This document shows positions 7,958 through 15,897 of a stretch of DNA of 64,000 bases, piece after piece. The notes under the pieces were generated by a model. The model made no database searches, was not told the origin of the DNA, and was given only the letters and a program-made list of their open reading frames with translations. The position numbers and the translations under genes are program-made. Numbering within the stretch: the first letter of the stretch is position 1; each line of letters opens with the position of its first letter. The DNA is from Thermoflavifilum thermophilum. Lineage in GTDB: Bacteria > Bacteroidota > Bacteroidia > Chitinophagales > Chitinophagaceae. The stretch spans positions 1,302,001 through 1,366,000 of the forward strand of contig NZ_FPCJ01000001.1 of the NCBI RefSeq assembly GCF_900116565.1. Reading direction: 5' to 3'.

Positions 7958-8119
7958 CTGTAGAGTGATGAAACTGGCAGACATGCCCTCTTGTCTCGGG
8001 GGTGGGGAGTACAGGATAAACCCGGCATAATCCCGGCTTGTCCGGGATGGGGTTGACCACTAAACTTCTTATGTGCCGGAGCTAACTGCCCCGTGGAGGT
8101 TCGAATCCTCCCTCTACAG
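7958..8119 (+). ncRNA. tRNA-like RNA: leucine-type core, anticodon GUC, 89-nt branched variable arm
   Basis: Acceptor stem 7959-7965 pairs perfectly with 8112-8118 (TGTAGAG/CTCTACA), with a possible eighth pair 7958:8119. The D-arm is ATG/CAT (7968-7970, 7982-7984) around a loop holding CTGGCAGA as in tRNA-Leu. The anticodon stem is CCCTC/GGGGG (7986-7990, 7998-8002) with 7-nt loop TTGTCTC, so anticodon GUC. The variable arm (8004-8092) is closed by GGGGAGT (8004-8010) with ACTgCCCC (8085-8092) and contains a nested hairpin: AACCC 8019-8023 with GGGTT 8050-8054, and ATCCCGG 8030-8036 with CCGGGAT 8042-8048. The T-arm is GGAGG-TTCGAAT-CCTCC (8095-8111). No CCA is encoded; position 73 would be G. 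It is not a normal tRNA, and I do not recognise it as a described family. Confidence 0.7.
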
Positions 8120-8129
8120 CTCTTCCTCC

Positions 8130-8154
8130 GCCACTGCGGCTGCGGTGGCTTTTT
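8130..8154 (+). terminator. Intrinsic terminator of the tRNA-like RNA
   Basis: An 8-bp stem, GCCACTGC (8130-8137) with GCGGTGGC (8142-8149), a 4-nt loop and TTTTT immediately after. It begins 10 nt past the 3' end of the folded RNA, so the RNA forms its own short transcription unit of about 205 nt. Confidence 0.85.
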
Positions 8155-8387
8155 ACCATTCAGATTTGAAATACTCCTTGTCAGCAGGCCTGGCTGATAC
8201 ATAATTTCGCTTCACTTGTTTTGTAAATATAATTTGCTTAGCGGTATTTTCATATACATTAAAACTTGTATTTTACTCGCTTACCAGATAAATTATCCCG
8301 TTCACTGATTTTCACAGAATGAAAATACAAACGCCTTTTAAATTTGAATAGGTTTTTCATAGGATATGGTTAAGTTATTTGAGCAGA

Positions 8388-8414
8388 GGGCTGTTGTCTA
8401 ACAGCCCTTCTTTT
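8388..8414 (+). terminator. Strong intrinsic terminator upstream of trmB
   Basis: GGGCTGTT (8388-8395) pairs with AACAGCCC (8400-8407) around a 4-nt loop, followed by TTCTTTTT. No gene is visible between the previous terminator (8154) and this one, so it either ends an unrecognised small RNA in 8160-8387 or acts as an attenuator ahead of trmB. Apart from this hairpin I see nothing firm in 8155-8449. Confidence 0.8.
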
Positions 8415-8449
8415 TACCTCGGTTGGAAGAGCTGATGTAGCTTTGTGGC

Positions 8450-9211
8450 ATGGCGCACAAGAAGCTGATTCGGTTTGAAGAAATCAAACACTTTCCCAAC
8501 GTATTGAGTTTCCCGGAAGGCATGGCAGGGAGATGGCATGCATTTTTTAAGAATGATTTTCCGATTGTGCTGGAACTGGGTTGCGGCAAGGGAGAATATA
8601 GCCTGGGATTGGTGCGCATGTATGATAACCTAAACGCCATCGGGGTGGATGTAAAAGGAAACCGGATCTGGAAAGGCGCCCGCACAGCGCTGGATGAGCA
8701 GTTGAATCGGGTAGCTTTCCTGCGTATTCAAATTGAGCAGCTGGTTATGTATTTTGCCAAAGGCGAAGTTGCTGCCATCTGGATTCCGTTTCCGGATCCG
8801 CATCCAAGAAAATCAAGAGCGAAAAAAAGGCTCACCCATCCCCGGTTTCTTTGGCAATACCAGCAAATTTTGCAACCGGGAGGGTTGATTCATTTGAAAA
8901 CAGATTCAAGAGAGCTTTTCGATTATACACGGGAAGTGTTGACTGAAACGGGTTGTAAAATTGTTTCCATGCATGAAGATGTGCCGGAAAATGCTGAAGC
9001 AGAGCTGGGCATTCAAACTTACTACGAACGCCTGCATCGGGCCGAAGGGAGAAAAATTCATTACATTTCTTTTACTCTTCCTGATGACCCTGAAGCATTT
9101 GAACCCTGGAGCAAAGCCACCCGTTCAGCCATAGCGGCACAACAGCAGGGATTATTTCATACAAATCACATACCCCTGGCAAATCCTATGAAACATGAAA
9201 AGGCAAACTAA
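8450..9211 (+). CDS. trmB: tRNA (guanine-N7-)-methyltransferase
   Basis: Forms m7G46 in the variable loop of tRNAs using S-adenosylmethionine. A 253-residue class I methyltransferase: SAM-binding LELGCGKGEYSLGL (about residues 42-55), GVDVKGNRIWKGA, and the family signature IPFPDPHPRKSRAKKRLTHP (about 118-137). The C-terminus is about 20-30 residues longer than in many homologues. It is the first gene of a short run with the next reading frame, which overlaps its 3' end by 17 bp. Confidence 0.95.
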   Translation: MAHKKLIRFEEIKHFPNVLSFPEGMAGRWHAFFKNDFPIVLELGCGKGEYSLGLVRMYDNLNAIGVDVKGNRIWKGARTALDEQLNRVAFLRIQIEQLVMYFAKGEVAAIWIPFPDPHPRKSRAKKRLTHPRFLWQYQQILQPGGLIHLKTDSRELFDYTREVLTETGCKIVSMHEDVPENAEAELGIQTYYERLHRAEGRKIHYISFTLPDDPEAFEPWSKATRSAIAAQQQGLFHTNHIPLANPMKHEKAN

Positions 9212-9566
9212 ATCTTCATCCGAAGCTACGCCCAATTTTCTGGACCGGGTCTATGCACTGGTGCGCAAAGTGCCACGGGGGCGGGTAACCACCTATGGTG
9301 CTATTGCCGAAGCTTGTGGCATGAGAATATCAGCCCGAATGGTGGGATGGGCTATGAACCAATCGCATCGGGTATTACCACCCGTGCCAGCCCATCGGGT
9401 AGTAAACCGCAAAGGACTGCTGACGGGCAAACATCATTTTGCCACACCTACCCTGATGCAGGAATTGCTCGAACAGGAAGGTGTAAAAGTAATCCATGAT
9501 CAGGTCGTAAATTTTGAACAGGTATTCTGGGATCCGCGTCCACATCAACAACTCAAGCACACATGA
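9195..9566 (+). CDS. Alkyltransferase-like (ATL) protein, MGMT family without the acceptor Cys
   Basis: A 123-residue protein with the DNA-binding half of O6-alkylguanine transferases: VPRGRVTTYGAIAEACG and VGWAMNQ. The active-site PCHRV motif reads PAHRV (residues 65-69), so the alkyl-accepting Cys is Ala. From family knowledge, ATL proteins flip and bind O6-alkylguanine and hand the lesion to nucleotide excision repair. It overlaps trmB by 17 bp and its TGA overlaps the next ATG, so the three genes are probably co-translated. Confidence 0.85.
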   Translation: MKRQTKSSSEATPNFLDRVYALVRKVPRGRVTTYGAIAEACGMRISARMVGWAMNQSHRVLPPVPAHRVVNRKGLLTGKHHFATPTLMQELLEQEGVKVIHDQVVNFEQVFWDPRPHQQLKHT

Positions 9567-10015
9567 AAACCACTCAACCGAAAATATTAAAACTGGATGA
9601 ACAACAACTTGTTGAACAGTTCTTTGAATCAACCCAGCTGATAGGCCTGCTATCTGATCTGCCGGATTATGAACTCTGCTGGCATCTGAATCAGGACCTG
9701 AACATGAATTTCCGGGTTAACCTTGATCTGGAAATTGCATGGAAACAAAACAGAAGAACCTACTTTTTTACTGTATTCGAATACCTGGATACACGGCTGC
9801 TGAACGTACATTATCTCTATAACAATCACAAACAGGGAATGGCCTTGCTTCCGGAAGTAAAACACCTCAACTATATCTGGCTAATCAAAGGGCCTTATTT
9901 TACAACAAATGAGAGGGAAGGATTGTTATTGGATCTGAAACAGCTTCCCTACATCAGAATGGCAGTTGAATTATCTCAGCAAGAGCTAAAGAACCGCAGG
10001 AATCTGATTTTGTAA
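9563..10015 (+). CDS. IPExxxVDY family protein (function unknown)
   Basis: A 150-residue soluble protein. The segment [16 protein letters not shown] fits the IPExxxVDY signature that names a Bacteroidota family of unknown function. Aromatic residues are frequent ([19 protein letters not shown]), and no signal peptide or membrane segment is seen. Translation is probably coupled to the ATL gene by an ATGA overlap. The only functional hint is the neighbourhood of DNA and tRNA maintenance genes. Confidence 0.65.
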   Translation: MKTTQPKILKLDEQQLVEQFFESTQLIGLLSDLPDYELCWHLNQDLNMNFRVNLDLEIAWKQNRRTYFFTVFEYLDTRLLNVHYLYNNHKQGMALLPEVKHLNYIWLIKGPYFTTNEREGLLLDLKQLPYIRMAVELSQQELKNRRNLIL

Positions 10016-10034
10016 AATCAAAAAATTGATAATC

Positions 10035-10271
10035 ATGTGGGAAGAAAAAGACAATCAACTGGTCAGAACTTTTGTATTTCGTGATTTTTCAGAAGCATTT
10101 GCTTTCATGACGCGTGTGGCCATGCTCGCCGAGAAAATGGATCATCATCCCTACTGGGAAAATGTGTATAATAAAGTTACCATTTACCTGACCACACACG
10201 ATGCCGGCAATACGATTACGGAAAAAGACAGGCAGTTGGCCCGTGCTATCGATGAATTGGTGAAATCATAG
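10035..10271 (+). CDS. Pterin-4a-carbinolamine dehydratase (4a-hydroxytetrahydrobiopterin dehydratase)
   Basis: A 78-residue member of the PCD/DCoH family, which recycles the oxidised pterin of aromatic amino acid hydroxylases. It carries the family signature [20 protein letters not shown], then [13 protein letters not shown] with the catalytic His residues. The start was set at ATG 10035; an in-frame TTG at 10026 would add three residues. No aromatic hydroxylase gene is visible in this window. Confidence 0.9.
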   Translation: MWEEKDNQLVRTFVFRDFSEAFAFMTRVAMLAEKMDHHPYWENVYNKVTIYLTTHDAGNTITEKDRQLARAIDELVKS

Positions 10272-10376
10272 CATGTTTTTCGCACAACAGATGGTACTTT
10301 GTACCTGAAATGAGGTTACCGGTCATCCGCCGTAAGGCGATTCATAAAAATCGCTGATATCGTTCAGCACTGGTAA

Positions 10377-12476
10377 ATGAAATATTTTATTTTGAAAAAA
10401 AGAAAAATACTTCTGCTTTGCTTGCTGTCAGCCTTATGGCTACCTGTCAAAGCCGGAACGACTGAAACTTTTCAGGCTGATACTTTTGTTTTGTCAGAAT
10501 CTCTGCCCGATCGCGTTGTTGATATTAGATCCTATACATCCATATTGAACGACCCTAAAGGAGCATATTCTATTGAAAAGATTATTCATCAATATTTTCT
10601 TTCTCCCAGCAATTTTCATGATTTGCCCTGGATTAATTCTTCTGTTCACGATTTCTGGCTAAAGATAACCATCTTCAATCCGGGTGTCCAGCGCGATGAT
10701 ATATACTGGTATGTAGGATATCCTGACCATGCTTATTTTTATTCCCAGCAACCCGATGGTTCCTATGGCCTCACTGCAAGTGCTGGTTTAATGGAAAAAG
10801 GGAGCGGCTGGAACAAATGGAATCGCTTTGCTTTTCTTCTGCATCTTCCGGCTAATACCACAAGTGTATTTTATTTACATATCATCAATAAGTATGATAT
10901 TGAAAATCCACTTTACTCAAAACTTTATCCTGCCGACGCATGGAACGCATTTGCCCTGCAACAAAACTTACTGTTCACACCCTTGAGCAGGTGGGTGTTT
11001 TTTATAGCGGGTTTATTAACCTTAATAGGCGTGCTGGCTTTCATCGGATATAAAAGATCGCATGAGTCAATTTATGTATGGGTGAGCGTGTTCTCCTTTG
11101 CGGTGATGTTGTACCTGTTTGCCCAGCTGGGTGCTTATCCTTTTCAGTTTTCCTTGTTTGCTTTCTGGCCAGTTGTGCAATATGTACTTTATATTTCGGG
11201 ACCCGTTGTATGCTTTTATCTTCCATTTGCTGGCTTATGTAAATATATGGCTGACATGAATCTTTCATCAAAAAAGCTGCAACGCATATTTCAGTATGTA
11301 TTTATTTTCATTTCTGCAATTATAATTTTACAAGCAATCTTCATAGCAACAAGGCATTTTCATGCGGCCAGAATGATATACATTCTATTTTTTTATTTTT
11401 CGCTGCTTCCTACCGTAGCCTTTTTGTGGTGGTTACATCCGCACCGAAAAAACAAATCAATACAATATTTCCTGATAGGTTCCTGGATATTAATTTTAAC
11501 AGGTGTGATTTGTTTTCATGCAGGCATTTTGTTTACAGCATCTCTCCCTTCTTATGGTATGAACGCATTTTCTTTGAAAATATTGATGATAGGAAGCGTA
11601 GCCAGCATGCTTTGTTTTCTGATGAGTGCCGCACATCATGAGAAAAAGGTGCAAATAAAAACCATTATACGGCAGCAACAATTAATTCAGAAAATGAGCG
11701 AACAAATTCAAACATTAAACAATGAACTCCAGCAACAGGTGGAATTCAATGTAAAGAAAAAACAACAAATTGAATCAATCGAAAAAGAATTATATGAGCT
11801 TCGCCGAATGAAGTTGGAAGCAGAATATCAGTTAAAGCTGAACGAGCTTGAGCTTAAGGCCATCCGGGCACAGATGAATCCACATTTTATTTTTAATTGC
11901 CTGAATTCCATTCAGCTTTTTATCATGCAAAAACATGATGAGCTTGCTCAGGAATACCTATCTGACTTTTCATTGCTTATCCGGCAAACCCTGGAAATGT
12001 CCAGGCTGAATTTTGTATCCCTCGAGGAAGAGATTCAGTATCTACAAACCTATTTAAGGCTGGAAAAAATGCGCTTTGAGGAAAGAATGGATTATGAAAT
12101 CAGAATAGATCCGAAAATAGATCCAGATCGTACAGAAATACCAACCATGTTATTACAGCCTTATGTGGAGAACGCCGTGAAACACGGTATCAATCATCCC
12201 CGACATAAGGGCAAAATTTTGATTCATTTTGAAGATAAAAACGACATCCTGGTTTGCAGCATTGAAGATAATGGCATGGGTATTAAACGTACAAGAGAAC
12301 TCGGAATGGATAACTTCAGAAAACATTTGATGGCTGGCATGGAATTAAGCAAGATGCGTGCTGAGTGGATAAATAAAATATTTCATACCGAGATTCGGAT
12401 TGAAGTGATTGATAAAGAAGAAAAATATGGCGATATGTCGGGTACACTGGTACGCATTTGGGTTCCACAGACCTAA
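10377..12476 (+). CDS. LytS/YehU-type sensor histidine kinase with 7TM-DISM sensor
   Basis: A 699-residue membrane kinase: signal peptide (1-26), periplasmic 7TMR-DISMED2-like domain (about 35-185), seven hydrophobic segments (about 205-425), a coiled coil (about 430-490), then the His_kinase domain with phospho-acceptor MNPHFIFNCLNSIQLF (His503). The HATPase region has the N-box PYVENAVKHGINH and a G-box EDNGMGIKRTRE. The DISMED2 fold is thought to bind carbohydrate-like ligands; the ligand here is unknown. The partner regulator follows 40 bp downstream. Confidence 0.93.
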   Translation: MKYFILKKRKILLLCLLSALWLPVKAGTTETFQADTFVLSESLPDRVVDIRSYTSILNDPKGAYSIEKIIHQYFLSPSNFHDLPWINSSVHDFWLKITIFNPGVQRDDIYWYVGYPDHAYFYSQQPDGSYGLTASAGLMEKGSGWNKWNRFAFLLHLPANTTSVFYLHIINKYDIENPLYSKLYPADAWNAFALQQNLLFTPLSRWVFFIAGLLTLIGVLAFIGYKRSHESIYVWVSVFSFAVMLYLFAQLGAYPFQFSLFAFWPVVQYVLYISGPVVCFYLPFAGLCKYMADMNLSSKKLQRIFQYVFIFISAIIILQAIFIATRHFHAARMIYILFFYFSLLPTVAFLWWLHPHRKNKSIQYFLIGSWILILTGVICFHAGILFTASLPSYGMNAFSLKILMIGSVASMLCFLMSAAHHEKKVQIKTIIRQQQLIQKMSEQIQTLNNELQQQVEFNVKKKQQIESIEKELYELRRMKLEAEYQLKLNELELKAIRAQMNPHFIFNCLNSIQLFIMQKHDELAQEYLSDFSLLIRQTLEMSRLNFVSLEEEIQYLQTYLRLEKMRFEERMDYEIRIDPKIDPDRTEIPTMLLQPYVENAVKHGINHPRHKGKILIHFEDKNDILVCSIEDNGMGIKRTRELGMDNFRKHLMAGMELSKMRAEWINKIFHTEIRIEVIDKEEKYGDMSGTLVRIWVPQT

Positions 12477-12516
12477 TAATTTGGAGTGTTTTGTTTAACC
12501 CCCAAAACATGATCAC

Positions 12517-13278
12517 ATGCACCTGCATCCACTTCGCGTATTAGTGGTAGATGATGAGCCCGATAGTCATGCTATCATTTCCATGATGCTTTCCCGGCAG
12601 GATTTATATCCGGTTGAAACCTGCCTGTATGCTGCCGATTTGTTTCAGGCTGAATTATTGATGCACATCTGGCATCCTGACTGGATCATTGTAGATTTAG
12701 ACCTTACAGAAACACATGGTTTTTCTGTTGCAGAACGCATGAATGATTTGGATGAAGCAGAATTGACCTTCATTACCGCACACGAACGCAATACCGCACA
12801 AATACTTGCTTTCAGTGAAATACATTTGATGCTGAAACCCCTGAATAAAAAGACATTGATGGATGTGCTACAGGATATGCTGATTCACCGGCCTTATCAC
12901 GAAAAACACGTTCGGCTTGCGACACTCAAACACAACATCACACAAACAGATGCCCCGCCGATGCTGGCTGTACCCGTTCAGCTGCGCTGGATGGGTGTTT
13001 CAATTCATGATATTGTGCATATCAGTCAACAGGATGGACTCGCTCTGCTGGGGCTGAAAAATACGCGGCTTCTTGCAGAAAAATCATTCGATGACTATTT
13101 GCGGTTGTTCATCAAGCTGACAGGATTTTTACACATTCATCCCATGCATCTGGTGCAACTGAATTGCGTAGCAGAAATAGATGCCATTCGTGGGGAAGTA
13201 ATGATGAACAATGGCACTGTGCTTCCCGTTGCTGCACATAAATTACAAACTTTGCTGCAAGCTGTTCCCAAATTCTGA
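12517..13278 (+). CDS. LytR/AlgR-type response regulator (REC + LytTR)
   Basis: A 253-residue partner of the kinase just upstream. The receiver domain holds the acidic pocket VDDEP (D12, D13), phospho-acceptor Asp60 in WIIVDLDLTE, Thr87 in FITAHE and Lys107 in LMLKPLN. A linker leads to a C-terminal LytTR DNA-binding domain (about 150-250) with GFLHIHPMHLVQLNCVAEI in place of the usual HRSxLVN core. All residues for phosphotransfer are present. Target sites are unknown. Confidence 0.92.
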   Translation: MHLHPLRVLVVDDEPDSHAIISMMLSRQDLYPVETCLYAADLFQAELLMHIWHPDWIIVDLDLTETHGFSVAERMNDLDEAELTFITAHERNTAQILAFSEIHLMLKPLNKKTLMDVLQDMLIHRPYHEKHVRLATLKHNITQTDAPPMLAVPVQLRWMGVSIHDIVHISQQDGLALLGLKNTRLLAEKSFDDYLRLFIKLTGFLHIHPMHLVQLNCVAEIDAIRGEVMMNNGTVLPVAAHKLQTLLQAVPKF

Positions 13279-13282
13279 ATAT

Positions 13283-14062
13283 TCAGTTAATCTGATAGGT
13301 ATACAAATCGATCTCCTGCCCGGTGCCATCCAGGCTGGTGAAAGATATGATACCCACTTTGTTGGCCACGAGCAGGGTAGATGTATATGACTGATTGTAT
13401 AAGGTAACACCATTTACGAGCACCTGCGCATTGACTGTCATTTCTTCTGTGATTACCTTTGAAAACACCTGCCCCTGTAAAAGCATATTGGCCGTGTGAG
13501 ATTGAATCGCAAAGTTGAAGTTGAGTTTCAATTCCACGTTCACATTTGCACTTTGATAAGTAAAATCTTGCGTTTGCGTCCAGCTGCTGCCATCCGGCAA
13601 ATCTGATCGTAAATACAATACTTCCGCGTATTGCAGAGAATCAAGTAAGGGTTGGGGCAAAGAACCGGAAACTGAAGAAACAAACGATGCAGCTGAAAAT
13701 AATCCACCTGCTGCATAATAGGCATTCCCTTCGCGTCTCATATAGCCTTCTGGGCTGCTACCACCAAAATTAAATGTAAAAATATGGTAGTTGTGGCCGT
13801 GAAAGGAAGTATCTCTATTGCTTGAAATCACACTTAAAAACAATTGGTTGGGATTGTTGGAAGGATAATAGTACCAATACGAGCCTGCCGATGTAGGCTG
13901 ATAATTGAGGCTATCCTGTGTGGTATCCACTGGTTGTGAACCACCGGTGGTATCGATACTGTCAACAGGGCTGCGTAATTCCAATGACAGCTCTTTTTTA
14001 CAGCCGGTATAAAATGCCAGCGCCAGCAAAGCCAGGCAACTGATGAAAACAAATGCTTTCAC
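13283..14062 (-). CDS. Hypothetical lipoprotein
   Basis: A 259-residue protein with a lipoprotein signal (LALLALAFYTGCKK, lipid-modified Cys near residue 21) and a following linker rich in D, S, T and G (DSIDTTGGSQPVDTTQDSLN). The rest alternates short beta-strand-like segments (SAGSYWYYY, GHNYHIFTFNFGG). It is probably an outer-membrane-anchored surface or periplasmic protein. No recognised catalytic motif. It converges with the response regulator gene and lies 59 bp downstream of asnS on the same strand. Confidence 0.75.
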   Translation of the reverse strand: MKAFVFISCLALLALAFYTGCKKELSLELRSPVDSIDTTGGSQPVDTTQDSLNYQPTSAGSYWYYYPSNNPNQLFLSVISSNRDTSFHGHNYHIFTFNFGGSSPEGYMRREGNAYYAAGGLFSAASFVSSVSGSLPQPLLDSLQYAEVLYLRSDLPDGSSWTQTQDFTYQSANVNVELKLNFNFAIQSHTANMLLQGQVFSKVITEEMTVNAQVLVNGVTLYNQSYTSTLLVANKVGIISFTSLDGTGQEIDLYTYQIN

Positions 14063-14121
14063 GGCAAATTGGTTTTATTGAGCCATCATGTAAACGTCAT
14101 TCCACTGCAGAATATTTTCTT

Positions 14122-15564
14122 TTAAAACGCAATATTTTTGGGTGTTCTGGGAAATGGAATCACATCGCGGATATTGTTCATGCCAGTCACAAATTGTACC
14201 ATTCGCTCAAAACCCAACCCAAATCCGGAATGCGGGCAACCTCCAAATCTTCTGCTATCAAGATACCAATACAATTCCTGCGGAGAAATATGCAACTCCT
14301 GCATCCGCTGCAACAGCCTGTCATAGCGTTCTTCACGCTGTGAGCCACCCACAATCTCACCAATACCTGGAAACAGAATGTCCATAGCCCTTACCGTGCG
14401 GCCATCATCATTCTGGCGCATGTAAAAAGCTTTGATTTCTTTCGGATAATCCGTAATAATCACCGGTTTTTTGAAATATTTTTCTACCAGATACCGCTCG
14501 TGCTCACTTTGCAGGTCCATGCCCCATTGTTCAACCGGAAATTGAAACTTTTTCTTTTTGTTATGCGGACTGTTTTTCAAAATCTCAAAAGCATCTGTAT
14601 AGGTAATCCGTTCAAAAGGATTTTCCACCACGAAATGCAATTTTTCCAACAATTCCATTTCAAACCTTTCCTGCTGGGGTTTTTTGCTTTCTTCCTCTTT
14701 CAAGCGGGCAGCAAGCCATTGCAGGTCTGCAGGATGCTGCTCCAGTACAAACCGGATGATATACTTGATAAATTCCTCTGCCAGATCCATGTTATCGTTC
14801 AAATCATAAAAAGCCATTTCCGGTTCAATCATCCAGAACTCGGCCAGGTGGCGGGTGGTATTGGAATTTTCGGCCCGGAAGGTGGGACCGAAAGTGTAAA
14901 TCCGGCTAAAAGCCAATGCACCCAGTTCGCCTTCCAGCTGACCGGATACGGTAAGATTGGCTTTGCGCCCAAAAAAATCCTGAGAATAATCTACTTCGCC
15001 CCGTTCATTCAGGGGAACATGCTGCAAATCGAGTGTGGTTACCTGAAACAGTTCCCCCGCGCCTTCTGCATCGCTGGCCGTTATGATAGGTGTGTGCAGG
15101 TAAATGAACCCTCGTTGATGAAAGAAATGATGAATGGCATAAGCCAGGCTGTGACGGATGCGGAATACGGCACCGAAGGTTTGCGTGCGCATGCGAAGAT
15201 GGGCGTGTTCGCGCAGAAATTCCAGGCTGTGTTTTTTGGGCTGCAGGGGATAGGTTTCCGGATCACAATCTCCTAAAATTTCGATCTGGCTTGCTTTAAG
15301 CTCTACCTTTTGCCCGCGGCCTATGGAAGCTACCAGCTCGCCACGGGCCATGATGGCGGCTCCCGTGGTAATGCGTTTTAAAGTTGTGGCATCGAACTGA
15401 GCGGGATCAATAACTACCTGCAGATTCTCATGACACGAACCATCGTTTACCGCAATAAACTGATCATTCCGGAAGGTTCGCACCCAGCCTTTGATGGTCA
15501 ACGAAGGCCTGGGTGGCTCCATCTGCAAGACTTCCTGAATACGAATATGATCTGGCATAGACAA
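14122..15564 (-). CDS. asnS: Asparaginyl-tRNA synthetase
   Basis: Charges tRNA-Asn with asparagine. 480 residues, class IIb: N-terminal OB-fold anticodon domain (about 18-110, with [14 protein letters not shown]), motif 2 [20 protein letters not shown], and motif 3 near the C-terminus ([15 protein letters not shown]). The ending [14 protein letters not shown] is characteristic of AsnRS rather than AspRS. A -7 box on the minus strand (TATTTTTG, 15612-15605) lies 41 bp upstream. Confidence 0.97.
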   Translation of the reverse strand: MSMPDHIRIQEVLQMEPPRPSLTIKGWVRTFRNDQFIAVNDGSCHENLQVVIDPAQFDATTLKRITTGAAIMARGELVASIGRGQKVELKASQIEILGDCDPETYPLQPKKHSLEFLREHAHLRMRTQTFGAVFRIRHSLAYAIHHFFHQRGFIYLHTPIITASDAEGAGELFQVTTLDLQHVPLNERGEVDYSQDFFGRKANLTVSGQLEGELGALAFSRIYTFGPTFRAENSNTTRHLAEFWMIEPEMAFYDLNDNMDLAEEFIKYIIRFVLEQHPADLQWLAARLKEEESKKPQQERFEMELLEKLHFVVENPFERITYTDAFEILKNSPHNKKKKFQFPVEQWGMDLQSEHERYLVEKYFKKPVIITDYPKEIKAFYMRQNDDGRTVRAMDILFPGIGEIVGGSQREERYDRLLQRMQELHISPQELYWYLDSRRFGGCPHSGFGLGFERMVQFVTGMNNIRDVIPFPRTPKNIAF

Positions 15565-15604
15565 GCTGAAAATAAGAACTTACAATCATTACACACGCGC
15601 CGGG

Positions 15605-15612
15605 CAAAAATA
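15605..15612 (-). promoter_or_regulatory. Putative -7 box for asnS
   Basis: The minus strand reads TATTTTTG, which fits TAnnTTTG and is 41 bp upstream of the asnS start. No clear -33 box was found at the expected spacing. Confidence 0.35.
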
Positions 15613-15667
15613 TTAAACTTCATCCAGCCAGCACGAAAAATCAGCAAACAACGGAAACCCGAAAAAT

Positions 15668-15698
15668 TTTGATATAATCAAAACTTGTTGTAATCTTG
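15668..15698 (+). promoter_or_regulatory. Putative rho promoter
   Basis: TTTG (15668-15671), then 19 nt, then TAATCTTG (15691-15698), one base from the -7 consensus TAnnTTTG and with ideal spacing. A start near 15704 would give rho an untranslated leader of about 195 nt, long enough for the Rho autoregulation known in other bacteria. The 15565-15897 gap otherwise shows no gene or hairpin I would defend. Confidence 0.45.
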
Positions 15699-15897
15699 CA
15701 CCAGCTTGGTTTGACTGTTCAAGTCTTACGCATTCTTCTCCTTGATTAACTCAAATCATTTTCTGAGAACGACCATAAGCCTGAAAACAGTGCTCATTGG
15801 TTTTGAATGATGGATAGAACACATGAATTAACGTGCCGATCGTAAACGCAAAGGATTTTCATGACATACGTATTTTGGTTAACTAACTCATTGTTAC

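Noticed and set aside
7958-8119. Group I intron inside a tRNA-Leu gene
   Set aside because: The inserted part is only about 90 nt, far below group I size, and lies in the variable arm rather than in the anticodon loop. It has no recognisable P7/catalytic core.
7958-8119. tRNA-Sec (because selD is nearby)
   Set aside because: No UCA anticodon anywhere in the RNA, D-stem of three pairs rather than six, and no selA or selB seen.
7958-8119. tmRNA
   Set aside because: Too short, a normal anticodon arm is present, and no tag reading frame or pseudoknot chain is seen.
8438-8445. TAGCTTTG as a trmB promoter -7 box
   Set aside because: It is 4 bp before the start codon, so transcription would begin inside the gene, and there is no -33 box.
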